IMG/VR virus record: IMGVR_UViG_3300008267_010268
Location: 1 to 26,187 of that record
Reading direction: 5' to 3' (one strand)
Length of the DNA stretch: 26,187 nucleotides
Source of the DNA: a virus
Each line of letters begins with the position of its first letter. The stretch's first letter is position 1. Below are positions 1 through 5,952 of this stretch, in pieces. The position numbers and the translations under genes were made by a program. Under the pieces are notes generated by a model, which worked only from the letters and a program-made list of their open reading frames with translations, was not told where the DNA came from and made no database searches.

Positions 1-150
1 GCGTTCCGAAACAAATACAACGGATAGTGTGCCCCACACGAAGATAAACGGAGTGATGTCCGTAGGAGGTTTGGTATCACAGTAAGGCTGTGTACGACTG
101 TTGACTAGTCGGCCCAAGAAAAGGTAAGAGTTGGTGGTACCTTGTTAGTT
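1..150 (+). ncRNA. Structured RNA segment (run of five hairpins), 5' end outside window
   Basis: No open frame is visible here. Five short perfect stems follow one another: 27-31/35-39, 48-52/59-63, 78-82/88-92, 95-99/107-111 and 121-126/138-143. The run leads directly into tRNA-Ile on the same strand. That density of perfect stems in 150 bases suggests a structured transcript co-transcribed with the tRNA. I do not recognise the family, and the true 5' end lies upstream of the window. It could be the 3' part of a large phage RNA like the one proposed at 3588-4405. Confidence 0.5.
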
Positions 151-155
151 AATAT

Positions 156-229
156 AGTCGGATAGCTCAGGTGGTGAGAGCGGCACGCTTATACCGTGAT
201 GGTCGTGGGTTCAACTCCCACTCCGACTA
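156..229 (+). tRNA. tRNA-Ile (anticodon UAU)
   Basis: A full cloverleaf can be drawn. The acceptor stem is AGTCGGA/TCCGACT (7 bp), the D stem GCTC/GAGC, the anticodon stem has four good pairs (CACG/CGTG) around loop CTTATAC with anticodon TAT, and the T stem is GTGGG/CCCAC around TTCAACT. The discriminator is A229 and CCA is not encoded. The 27-43 pair is mismatched. The anticodon reads AUA, a codon favoured by AT-rich phage genes. Confidence 0.9.
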
Positions 230-273
230 CAACTGAAAAACTATAGTTCATATCTAACTCGCCATTTGTTTAA

Positions 274-281
274 GATATTTA
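274..281 (+). promoter_or_regulatory. Weak match to the TATTTATA late-type motif
   Basis: ATATTTACTATAAAA starts here, 16 bases before the ATG at 298. It resembles the TATTTATA-TAAAA element before the structural genes but has C in place of T, so it is a weak match. Confidence 0.3.
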
Positions 282-297
282 CTATAAAACCTAACAA

Positions 298-798
298 ATG
301 AAACACGTATTTTTTGTACTATGTACAATTTTAACCATTAATGCCTTTTCACAAACTTTTAAAGACCCTGTGTCTTTTAAGTCCGACTTATGGCTTGTTC
401 AAACTTTTGAGGAAGGCACATTCGTTGCTCCTGATACTATCTCAATAACTTGGGATATTAAAAAAGTTAAACAGGGTAAACACGCCATTTATGTTGATAT
501 CTCTAAAAAGGGAACATTGATTGGAATTAAATACCCAAATAAACTTACATTAAGTTCAGAAGGGTTACCCAATAATGGATTTATGGTTGAGAAATGGTTT
601 AGCCGTTACTCAATGTATATCCAAAGTATGGTAAAGGATGAAGAAGGATATATTTGGACAGTTACCGTTGGTAAGGATGCGGTTTCTGATGATAATAAGG
701 GATTGGAAAATGGTAGAATATATGTTGTCATACAAGACCCAAAACATATAAAACCAAGTTGGTATTTCACCATTAAGTCATTTGGAAGTAAAAAATAA
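298..798 (+). CDS. Secreted hypothetical protein, 166 aa
   Basis: I do not recognise a family. Residues 1-19 form a classical signal peptide (a Lys-His start, hydrophobic VFFVLCTILTINAF, then SQ), the style common in Flavobacteriia, so the mature protein should be periplasmic or exported after Gln. The mature part is about 147 residues, basic at the C-terminus (GSKK), with alternating hydrophobic residues that suggest a beta-rich fold. It sits between tRNA-Ile and tRNA-Cys and is followed after only 6 bases by tRNA-Cys. That position between tRNAs is typical for accessory (moron) cargo. A host-derived secreted protein is the most likely origin; the function is unknown. Confidence 0.75.
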   Translation: MKHVFFVLCTILTINAFSQTFKDPVSFKSDLWLVQTFEEGTFVAPDTISITWDIKKVKQGKHAIYVDISKKGTLIGIKYPNKLTLSSEGLPNNGFMVEKWFSRYSMYIQSMVKDEEGYIWTVTVGKDAVSDDNKGLENGRIYVVIQDPKHIKPSWYFTIKSFGSKK

Positions 799-804
799 TT
801 ATAA

Positions 805-875
805 GGTCGGATGTCCGAGCGAATAGGTGAATGTTTGCAAAACATTTTAGGGTGGTTTAACTCCATCTCCGACCT
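805..875 (+). tRNA. tRNA-Cys (anticodon GCA)
   Basis: The acceptor stem is GGTCGGA/TCCGACC (7 bp). The anticodon stem AATGT/ACATT carries loop TTGCAAA with anticodon GCA at 837-839. The T stem is GGTGG/CCATC with one wobble and loop TTTAACT. The discriminator is U875, as usual for tRNA-Cys. The D arm is short and weak (two good pairs), the least typical part. CCA is not encoded. Confidence 0.85.
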
Positions 876-893
876 CTTTTTTAAAATAATAAT

Positions 894-986
894 ATGGAAA
901 AGAAACCTTTTGTAGATAGCGGAAAATTGTTTATCACATCGATAATACTATTTATTATCATGATGATTATAATGTTTTTTCTTTGA
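894..986 (+). CDS. Small single-span membrane protein, 30 aa
   Basis: An ATG frame of 30 codons begins 18 bases after tRNA-Cys. A polar start (MEKKPFVDSGK) is followed by about 19 hydrophobic residues rich in Ile, Met and Phe up to the stop, which would make one membrane span with almost no C-terminal tail. No homologue can be named. It is small enough to be a chance frame in AT-rich DNA, but the clean polar-then-hydrophobic layout supports a real small membrane protein. Confidence 0.4.
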   Translation: MEKKPFVDSGKLFITSIILFIIMMIIMFFL

Positions 987-1036
987 TTTTTTAGATTAAA
1001 TCATTTATATTTTGGGTAAACTCAATAACTAAAACT

Positions 1037-1786
1037 ATGAAAAATTTATTCCTAACTTTATTTACTTTATTATCGATTAATTTGTTTTCACAATGTGAGA
1101 ATGACTCAATTAACCCCTATTTTGTTAACTTCGAGCCTGAGGTTACAATTTCATGCGATGTTGACCTGAATGTTGTATTTCCTGTTGCTCTTGATGAGTG
1201 TGATGATAGTGTTGAGATTGCTTGGTATGAAGAAACTACAAATATTTATTGTGACAATTCAGCTTATGACCAGTGTGGAAATACCTCATACTCATCTCAA
1301 ACAATAATTTCAATTGATACAGTACCACCAGTCATTAATGGACCAATATATTTGGAAGTCAATGAAGGTAATAATATTGACACTTTATTTGTTACAGTTA
1401 CTGATAATTGTTCATCATTTAATGTAACTTATGTTGACACTGAAGTATCCTCACACAGTATTATAAGAGATTACACGGCGACTGATTATTGTGGAAATGA
1501 ATCTACATTTGAGCAAATAATTCATATTAATCACGATGAAGAGGAAGAAGAAGGTGGTGGTGGAAACAACAGAGTCGCAATTTGTCACAATTTAGGCAAC
1601 GGAGAATGGATTACAATTTATGTGGCACAACCTGCGGTCCAAGCTCACTTGAATCACGGAGACTATCTTGGTCCTTGTACCGAAATGGTAATAGACTGGC
1701 AACAAATTCTCCCAAATAGCGATTTACAAATGAGAGTTATTAAGGGAAAAGATAATAAGTACAAAAAATTTGTGAGAGTTAGATAA
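1037..1786 (+). CDS. Secreted Cys-containing protein with HYR-like domain, 249 aa
   Basis: Residues 1-19 are a signal peptide ending FSQ, cut just before Cys20, so a lipoprotein-like N-terminus is possible though no proper lipobox is seen. Residues about 94-166 (DTVPPVI, then VTDNCS, YTATDYCGNES) resemble the HYR or immunoglobulin-like repeats of Bacteroidota surface proteins. An acidic-glycine linker (about 167-177) follows. Residues 179-214 (RVAICHN, HLNHGDYLGPC) form a module seen at the end of many secreted Bacteroidota proteins. The C-terminal 30 residues are basic. It looks like a host-derived extracellular protein carried as accessory cargo; binding to a surface or polymer is an inference. 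Confidence 0.75.
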   Translation: MKNLFLTLFTLLSINLFSQCENDSINPYFVNFEPEVTISCDVDLNVVFPVALDECDDSVEIAWYEETTNIYCDNSAYDQCGNTSYSSQTIISIDTVPPVINGPIYLEVNEGNNIDTLFVTVTDNCSSFNVTYVDTEVSSHSIIRDYTATDYCGNESTFEQIIHINHDEEEEEGGGGNNRVAICHNLGNGEWITIYVAQPAVQAHLNHGDYLGPCTEMVIDWQQILPNSDLQMRVIKGKDNKYKKFVRVR

Positions 1787-1800
1787 ATCACTTATCTTTG
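1769..1800 (+). promoter_or_regulatory. Bacteroidota-type promoter before the receiver-domain gene
   Basis: TTTG at 1769-1772, 20 bases, then TATCTTTG at 1793-1800. This matches the Bacteroidota primary sigma consensus (TTTG, about 19-21 bases, TAnnTTTG). Only 4 bases separate it from the ATG at 1805, so the transcript would be nearly leaderless. Confidence 0.7.
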
Positions 1801-1804
1801 TACC

Positions 1805-2184
1805 ATGAAAAGGATTTATTTGGATGATGTTCGTTTGGTGAAATTGAAACTATTTCATTTGACCACGATTTGGGTGACACCGCCATGAATGAATATTTCA
1901 CAAATGTTTCACCAAATTACAAATTGGATTATAATAATATAACCGAAAAAACAGGTTATGATTGTACCAAATGGATTGTTGATTATTTTTATGAAATGAA
2001 TCCTGATAGGATTGAAATGAGTCGCTCAAAAAAAGGAAATACCAAAATTAAATTTCCTTTGGTCGTAGTTCACTCGGCAAATCCAATTGGTTCGGCGAAT
2101 ATTATGGGATATATTAATAATTTTTTGATGAATGAAAATAAACCTCAAACTTGTATTAGGGTTAATATTGACCACACGGTTTAA
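1805..2184 (+). pseudogene. Broken cyclic-phosphate-processing receiver (cREC-like) gene
   Basis: The frame opened by the ATG at 1805 begins MKRIYLDDVR, the conserved start of a small receiver-like family, but stops after 28 codons. Another frame, open from 1840, carries the rest of the family: EIETISFDHDLGDTAMNEY, then KTGYDCTKW and HSANPIGSANIMGYINNF, ending at 2184. In intact relatives as I recall them, some 30-40 residues separate the two blocks; here they almost touch and are out of frame. The simplest reading is an out-of-frame internal deletion of about 100 bp. Both acidic clusters expected around the active site (DD and DHD) survive on either side. The promoter is intact. A sequencing or assembly error is the main alternative. 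From the TTG at 1870 a 104-residue C-terminal piece could still be made. Confidence 0.65.
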
Positions 2185-2204
2185 TTAAACATTCGTATAT
2201 TTGT

Positions 2205-2238
2205 AAAAAGTATGACTCTATGTCATACTTTTTTTTTG
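2205..2238 (+). terminator. Rho-independent terminator
   Basis: Stem AAAAAGTATGAC/GTCATACTTTTT with loop TCTAT, followed by a run of T. It ends the receiver-gene transcript. A TATATTTG sequence at 2196-2203 directly abuts the stem but has no good upstream box. Confidence 0.85.
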
Positions 2239-2244
2239 TTTTTG

Positions 2245-2252
2245 ATATTTAT
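2245..2252 (+). promoter_or_regulatory. Late-type motif TATTTAT before the lysis pair
   Basis: ATATTTATC lies 31 bases before the ATG at 2284. It is an imperfect copy of the TATTTATA element found before the structural genes, placed between a terminator and the next gene as a promoter would be. Confidence 0.4.
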
Positions 2253-2283
2253 CTTAATATAATAACTGACTTAATAAAAACTG

Positions 2284-2619
2284 ATGATGGAGCAACACTT
2301 GGTTACAATTCTCGTTACACTAATAACGGTTTTAACTTCAAACGCGGCTTGGAAATATTATGAGAAAAGAATGTTGTTGAAGCAAAGGCAAGAAGAGAAT
2401 CAACACAAAGATGGGGAACTTTATAGAGATGATTTAAGAGAAAGAATTGTTAAATTAGAAACATTACTTGACGAATCATCCAAAGAAAAAGATAAGATGA
2501 GAGAAAACATCATCGTATTAACCACTTCACTCTCAAGATTAGAAGTCGAGGTGGATTTCTTAAGAAAAGAAAATGAAAAGTTGAGAGCAGAAAATCAACT
2601 TTTAAGAACTAGAGTATAA
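2284..2619 (+). CDS. Membrane-anchored coiled-coil protein (spanin-like?), 111 aa
   Basis: Residues 6-22 (LVTILVTLITVLTSNAA) form one membrane span close to the N-terminus. Residues 25-111 are charged heptad-like sequence (KLETLL, LSRLEVEVDFLRKENEKLRAENQLL), a long parallel coiled coil. The gene overlaps the following M23 peptidase by one base (TAATG), so the two are translationally coupled. One span plus a periplasmic coiled coil beside an endopeptidase is the layout of an inner-membrane spanin or a holin accessory protein, but there is no sequence match I can name, and a head or tail role cannot be excluded. Confidence 0.7.
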   Translation: MMEQHLVTILVTLITVLTSNAAWKYYEKRMLLKQRQEENQHKDGELYRDDLRERIVKLETLLDESSKEKDKMRENIIVLTTSLSRLEVEVDFLRKENEKLRAENQLLRTRV

Positions 2620-3335
2620 TGACAAATTTTTCTTACATAACAAATACCTCTAAAGGTAGAATAACATCCCCTTTTGGTAATAGGGTACATCCTACATTAG
2701 GTAAGGTCAAAAAACATTCAGGATTAGATATTGCTCACCCCACAGGAACTGAAGTACTAGCAATGACCGACGGAGTTGTCATTCAAAGTGAAATGGCAAA
2801 TAACGCTTGCGGTGGTACCATTGCAATAGACCACGGAATGGTTGATGGAAAAAAGCTTAAAACCAGATTTTGTCATAATAGTAAATTACTTAAAAAAGTA
2901 GGGGATAATGTTAAAAAGGGTGAGGTAATTGCGATTTCTGGAGGTGGTAAAAATGATGTTGGTAGAGGTCGTTCGACAGGCCCCCATATTCATTTTGAGG
3001 TATATGAAAACGGACAAACAGTAAATCCAAAACCATATTATGATGGCTCAAAATTAGGAGTGACACCCGATAGTGAAAATACGACTGATTCAGATACTAC
3101 TAAAGTTTCAGGTAAAGAAGATTTACCGACACCTGATGAGGATGACGAACAACAAATGAGTCCTGAGTTATCTAATGCTCTAAAAACTTTAACTCCGGAC
3201 TCTAAAGGTCTTGATGTGTTTGGTGGAAAATTGGACCCTTTAATGAAAGGGTTTGAAAAGGCGTTTGGTCAATTTGGTATGAATTCTATCGTTAAAGAAG
3301 ATGTTGATAGAATTAAAAATTTGATGAATCTGTAA
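2619..3335 (+). CDS. M23 peptidase (probable endolysin or virion endopeptidase), 238 aa
   Basis: A zinc metallo-endopeptidase of the M23 (LytM) family that cuts peptide bridges in peptidoglycan. The start GRITSPFGNRVHP is typical. Zinc ligands and catalytic residues are visible: H33-xxx-D37 (HSGLD), H86 in the RFCHNSK block, and H123-x-H125 (GPHIHFEVY). The catalytic domain occupies residues 10-142. The remaining 95 residues are an acidic, Thr/Ser-rich linker (about 145-180) and a C-terminal segment (LSNALKTLTPDSKGLDVFGG onward) that I do not recognise and that may dock to a partner. No signal peptide is present, so it needs a holin or delivery with the virion. It is coupled to the upstream membrane/coiled-coil gene. 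Confidence 0.88.
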   Translation: MTNFSYITNTSKGRITSPFGNRVHPTLGKVKKHSGLDIAHPTGTEVLAMTDGVVIQSEMANNACGGTIAIDHGMVDGKKLKTRFCHNSKLLKKVGDNVKKGEVIAISGGGKNDVGRGRSTGPHIHFEVYENGQTVNPKPYYDGSKLGVTPDSENTTDSDTTKVSGKEDLPTPDEDDEQQMSPELSNALKTLTPDSKGLDVFGGKLDPLMKGFEKAFGQFGMNSIVKEDVDRIKNLMNL

Positions 3336-3352
3336 TTTTTTTACGATTTTGC

Positions 3353-3382
3353 TTGTTTGGTGAGTATTTATCCTTATCTTTG
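3353..3382 (+). promoter_or_regulatory. Tandem promoter 1 of the RNA region
   Basis: TTG at 3353-3355, 19 bases, TATCTTTG at 3375-3382, then TAAAA. A Bacteroidota primary sigma promoter with predicted start near 3388. Confidence 0.7.
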
Positions 3383-3540
3383 TAAAAGATTTGACACCTA
3401 CAGGTGATGAAAGATACTCGGAAAGTTAAATCTAAAAAAAAACTACAAATAAATTTGGTGAAATGAAAAAGTCACCATATATTTGTAAAGGATTTGAGAC
3501 GGACAACGATTAAGATACAAGTCTCGAATCTTAAAAAAAG
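3375..3540 (+). repeat. Two tandem promoter-plus-hairpin units
   Basis: Unit 1: TATCTTTGTAAAAGATTTGA, closing stem 3388-3395/3425-3432, with an inner perfect hairpin CACCT/AGGTG, then TCTAAAAAAA. Unit 2: TATATTTGTAAAGGATTTGA, closing stem 3491-3500/3521-3530 (10 bp, one wobble), then TCTTAAAAAAA. The units lie 103 bp apart and share order, start sequence and closing stem while their loops differ, which points to duplication followed by divergence. Each could yield a short RNA of about 45-60 nt. Confidence 0.5.
3454..3485 (+). promoter_or_regulatory. Tandem promoter 2 of the RNA region
   Basis: TTTG at 3454-3457, 20 bases, TATATTTG at 3478-3485, then TAAA. A near-perfect Bacteroidota promoter. 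A hairpin GGTGA/TCACC lies between its two boxes. Confidence 0.75.
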
Positions 3541-3551
3541 TTTAAGAAAAA

Positions 3552-3582
3552 TTGGAAGATTGAAAAATTTGACTTAAATTTG
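3552..3582 (+). promoter_or_regulatory. Tandem promoter 3, proposed start of the large RNA
   Basis: TTG at 3552-3554, 20 bases, TAAATTTG at 3575-3582, then TAAAA. Predicted start near 3588, immediately before a stem TTCGG/CCGAA (3591-3606). Confidence 0.7.
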
Positions 3583-3587
3583 TAAAA

Positions 3588-4405
3588 CAATTCGGGAATG
3601 ACCGAAAAGTTCTTTGAAAGATTTTGGGCCGTGTATGGTCCTTTAAAATAAACTACGAAAGTAGGATAAAGTGGTCTCCCCCGTGTTAAGGAGACTGCGG
3701 CTTCAGAAATGGAGCTCGAGTACACAAGTGGGATATCACAAGACCTTTAGTACCGAGGGTAACACTGTAGGGAAAGTGGAATTGTGACCTGGGAATGTGG
3801 ATTCTCAAGTTGAGTTCGGAAGAACAATAAGAATAACCCATAGGAATCAAGTAAGAAATGTGGCTTCCAACTACAATATTGCGGATTCCAATACCGAAGG
3901 GGACTTAAAACCGAAAGGTAAGGTGGAGAACGAGTGGTGTCGCTACTACCCCTAAAGATGACCTACCAAGGTCTCTTTATGAAGTAATCTGAAAGTATGG
4001 AGATAGGGATATCTCACGGAGTAGTTTAGTATTCCGTCACCCAAAAGGAGGCGGAGCTTACGGTGGACCACTACTCTGACACATCCACGACACAAATCTT
4101 AAATTATGAACAATAATTAAAGGAAAAGTGTCCATCACGGTACAACGGAAGTTGCCCACATAGCTTAGAGATGTTCTGAGCATAGTGAGACCCCAAGTTG
4201 AACTATATTTTTACGAAAAACCTCTAATCTCGCAAGGATTAATTGGGAAGGCATTCTCGAAGAGAGCTGAGTAGTAAGAGAGTAGTTGTATCGTCAAGGA
4301 TTGATTGGCCTTACCAATTGGCAATGAGTAATACAAGACAAAATCTTGTGGATAAGAGTAGAAAAAATAATGACTCTAAAGGTACTCAATCAAAGCTGTA
4401 ATCTC
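3588..4405 (+). ncRNA. Candidate large structured phage RNA, about 800 nt
   Basis: This stretch has no credible coding frame but many strong local helices: 3591-3595/3602-3606; 3653-3656/3661-3664 with a GAAA loop; 3674-3679/3690-3695; 3814-3817/3822-3825 with a GGAA loop; 3954-3963/3970-3978 with one bulge; 4000-4005/4010-4015 with a GGGA loop; 4016-4020/4033-4037; 4304-4308/4314-4318; 4333-4338/4344-4349; 4355-4359/4374-4378. Three loops are GNRA type, typical of tertiary docking. Its base composition is also richer in G and C than the neighbouring genes. Large ornate RNAs of this size (GOLLD and ROOL classes) are known from phages and often sit near tRNAs, as here. I cannot assign the class by eye; it may be a new one. 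The transcript end is uncertain. Confidence 0.6.
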
Positions 4406-4413
4406 AGGCTTAG

Positions 4414-5097
4414 TTAATTTATCTTACAACCTTTTTTAAGGTTATCCTCCTTCCATAATGGCTGTAAATTTGTATAATGAGATAATTTATATATTTCAGT
4501 TTCATCTTTAGCCGAAGACAAGGGGATTATATGGTCAATATGCCACTCGTGTCTATTTGACCAACTCATACCCAATACAAACTGATTTTCTAAATGTTCC
4601 AATAGTTGTTGGGGAGAACAACCTATAATTTCAAAAGTTTTACTATTTTTCTTATAACCTTTAGTTTTAAGAAAACTATTCATCCTATTCCTAAGATTTA
4701 TTGATAGTCTAAAAATTACATCTTGTTGATATTTTTCTTTTCTTTTATTGTAAAATAAAATTTTATTTTTTATCCTCCAAGGAATTGAAGGCTCTTTTTG
4801 TTCTACTAATACATTTTCTTTATTTATTTTTAATTTTTCTCTATAACTTTTACTTCGTTCATTTTCTTTTTCCTTATTTTTTAGGTAATAAATTCTAAAA
4901 TTTTCATTTAGTTCTTCTCTATGTTTTTCTCTGTATTTTTTTGAATAACCATTAATAATCTCTTTGGATTTTAGTTTTTTTATTTTTTTGGAACATTCAG
5001 AGCACTCACTCCTGAAACCATCTTTGGAGTATTTGTTTTTTTGGAACTCATTAGTATTTTTTTCAATACTACATTTACTGCAAATCTTTTTTGTCAT
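4414..5097 (-). CDS. HNH homing-type endonuclease with N-terminal zinc ribbon, 227 aa
   Basis: A free-standing phage HNH nuclease. The N-terminus has two CxxC pairs (C6, C9, C32, C35), a zinc ribbon typical of this group. A long Lys/Glu-rich helical middle follows. The HNH core is at the C-terminus: WHIDHIIPLSS with H186, D188 and H189, then TNLQPL (N210) and KEDN (N219). I chose the ATG at 5097; a TTG at 5121 is in frame but lies inside the preceding ribbon-helix-helix gene and has no support. The start overlaps that gene by 23 bases, so the two form an operon. Translation runs toward the large structured RNA, whose 3' end is only about 10 bases from the stop. Such genes usually spread by cutting alleles that lack them. 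Confidence 0.9.
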   Translation of the reverse strand: MTKKICSKCSIEKNTNEFQKNKYSKDGFRSECSECSKKIKKLKSKEIINGYSKKYREKHREELNENFRIYYLKNKEKENERSKSYREKLKINKENVLVEQKEPSIPWRIKNKILFYNKRKEKYQQDVIFRLSINLRNRMNSFLKTKGYKKNSKTFEIIGCSPQQLLEHLENQFVLGMSWSNRHEWHIDHIIPLSSAKDETEIYKLSHYTNLQPLWKEDNLKKGCKIN

Positions 5098-5230
5098 AAT
5101 AATCCGATAATAATTTTTCAATTAATTTTGACTTATTAATAATATCACCTTCTAATTTATTATTAATTTTTTGACTAAGAGTAATTGATATTTTAACTCT
5201 TTTTTTTGTTTCATCTAATCTTGGTCTCAT
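5075..5230 (-). CDS. Small ribbon-helix-helix DNA-binding protein, 51 aa
   Basis: The frame reads MRPRLDETKKRVKISITLSQ and continues KINNKLEGDIINKSKLIEKL to a short tail. The layout is that of Arc/MetJ/CopG proteins: a beta strand with alternating residues (VKISITL, residues 12-18) whose side chains would enter the DNA major groove, helix A (QKINNKLEG) and helix B beginning with a Ser N-cap (KSKLIEKLLSDYY). It overlaps the HNH gene start by 23 bases. It probably represses its own operon or guides the nuclease; that role is inferred. It is too short to be noticed by length alone, but the family pattern is clear. Confidence 0.75.
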   Translation of the reverse strand: MRPRLDETKKRVKISITLSQKINNKLEGDIINKSKLIEKLLSDYYDKKDLQ

Positions 5231-5233
5231 AAT

Positions 5234-5241
5234 AATAAATA
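5234..5241 (-). promoter_or_regulatory. Late-type motif before the minus-strand RHH-HNH pair
   Basis: Read on the minus strand the sequence is GGATATTTATTATTATG, with TATTTATT only 3 bases before the start codon. The motif follows the direction of the gene it precedes. Confidence 0.35.
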
Positions 5242-5280
5242 TCCGTAAAAAAAGTAAAATACCGATTTTTTAAAAAAAAA

Positions 5281-5311
5281 TTGACAAATGTGAATATTAT
5301 TAGTATATTTG
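5281..5311 (+). promoter_or_regulatory. Bacteroidota-type promoter for the tRNA-Met-like transcript
   Basis: TTG at 5281-5283, 20 bases, TATATTTG at 5304-5311. The predicted start is about 25-30 bases before the tRNA-like sequence. Confidence 0.75.
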
Positions 5312-5344
5312 TGTTGTTATATATTTAATTTATAACTAATACAT

Positions 5345-5417
5345 TGTGGAAGGGAGAAACAGATTCCTCGTCAGTCTCATAAGCTGAAGACATCCGGTGC
5401 AACTCCGGTTTCCGCAA
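5345..5417 (+). tRNA. tRNA-Met-like, anticodon CAU
   Basis: The acceptor is TGTGGAA/TTCCGCA (one G-T pair) with discriminator A. The anticodon stem TCAGT/GCTGA holds loop CTCATAA with anticodon CAT at 5378-5380. The T arm is CCGG/CCGG with loop TGCAACT. Weak points: position 8 is G instead of U, the D loop lacks the GG pair, and the outer T-stem pair is a mismatch. It lacks initiator features such as GGG/CCC in the anticodon stem. It could be an elongator Met tRNA, an Ile tRNA after modification of C34, or a tRNA-like domain of a longer RNA. Confidence 0.6.
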
Positions 5418-5528
5418 CTAAATAGAAGTGGGTTTCACCTGTTGCAGGCAACATAAAGTAAGAATCACAACTTGACTGGTCGTAACCTTCCGTAGTGGTT
5501 AATGTGGACACTATGGACTATTAAAAAT
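5418..5528 (+). ncRNA. Structured RNA continuing from the tRNA-like sequence
   Basis: No coding frame. Stems are TGTTG/CAACA (5440-5453) and an 8-bp helix CCGTAGTG/CACTATGG (5490-5516, one wobble). It is bounded by the tRNA-like sequence upstream and a strong terminator downstream, so one promoter would give an RNA of about 230 nt. The 3' part might be a trailer removed during tRNA processing, or a functional RNA. The family is not recognised. Confidence 0.45.
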
Positions 5529-5554
5529 AAGGTGAGGAAACTCACCTTTTTTTA
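5529..5554 (+). terminator. Rho-independent terminator
   Basis: Stem AAGGTGAG/CTCACCTT with a GAAA loop, followed by seven or more T. It ends the tRNA-like transcript. Confidence 0.9.
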
Positions 5555-5563
5555 TTTTTTATA

Positions 5564-5571
5564 TATTTATA
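5564..5571 (+). promoter_or_regulatory. Candidate late promoter TATTTATA
   Basis: TATTTATATAAAAAA ends about 10 bases before the ATG at 5587. One of roughly ten copies, each just before a plus-strand gene; the core is the reverse complement of the T4 late promoter core TATAAATA. Confidence 0.5.
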
Positions 5572-5586
5572 TAAAAAATTAATACA

Positions 5587-5946
5587 ATGAGAAAAATAGT
5601 AAGACTTACAGAATCAGATTTAGTAAGATTGGTTAAAAGGGTTATAAATGAACAGGATGGAAAAAGTGACCCTTTGGTAAATGATGTAGACCCAGTTAGT
5701 TATTTAAAAAATAAATTGGGTTATAGAGTTGAGGACACAAGAAATGCGAGCGGATTTACAACACTTTACAATGGTAATACCCCCGACACAAGTAAAAAAG
5801 TTATTTCAATATATCACCCTATTGGTGCAAAAAATAATTATTATATATCAGTAAGAAAAAATGGAGTTGATAAAAAGTTTGATGGAGGTAGTTTAGGGTT
5901 TGGAAAAAACCTTTTTGATAAAGTTATAAATTACGTTAATATATAA
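5587..5946 (+). CDS. Small protein with candidate capsid-targeting N-terminus, 119 aa
   Basis: Residues 1-23 (starting MRKIVRLTESDL and ending VINEQ) match residues 1-23 of the protein at 8399-8776 in 13 positions, with conservative changes at most others. The rest of the two proteins is unrelated. The segment looks like an amphipathic helix and ends in I-N-E followed by Gln, the type of site cut by T4-like prohead proteases; the same I-N-E is found at residue 60 of the major capsid protein here. By analogy with T4 internal proteins, this suggests a removable signal that carries the protein into the prohead. The remaining 96 residues (YLKNKLGYRVEDTRN, IYHPIGAKNNYYISV) are unrecognised. It has a late-type motif upstream and a terminator right after the stop. 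Confidence 0.8.
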   Translation: MRKIVRLTESDLVRLVKRVINEQDGKSDPLVNDVDPVSYLKNKLGYRVEDTRNASGFTTLYNGNTPDTSKKVISIYHPIGAKNNYYISVRKNGVDKKFDGGSLGFGKNLFDKVINYVNI

Positions 5947-5952
5947 AAAAAC

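Noticed and set aside
2196-2238. Promoter immediately before the terminator giving a tiny RNA
   Set aside because: TATATTTG is present but the upstream box is missing at the right distance; the hairpin is explained as a simple terminator.
4414-5097. IscB/OMEGA system (HNH nuclease next to a structured RNA)
   Set aside because: The protein has only a zinc ribbon and an HNH core. There is no RuvC domain or bridge helix, and at 227 aa it is too short.
3340-5100. Group I or group II intron containing the HNH gene
   Set aside because: The HNH gene is on the strand opposite to the structured RNA, no interrupted coding exons flank the region, and I found no group I core (such as AAGATATAGTC) or group II domain V pattern.
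5418-5528. Second tRNA after the tRNA-Met-like sequence
   Set aside because: No T-arm consensus or 7-bp acceptor could be found; only isolated hairpins.
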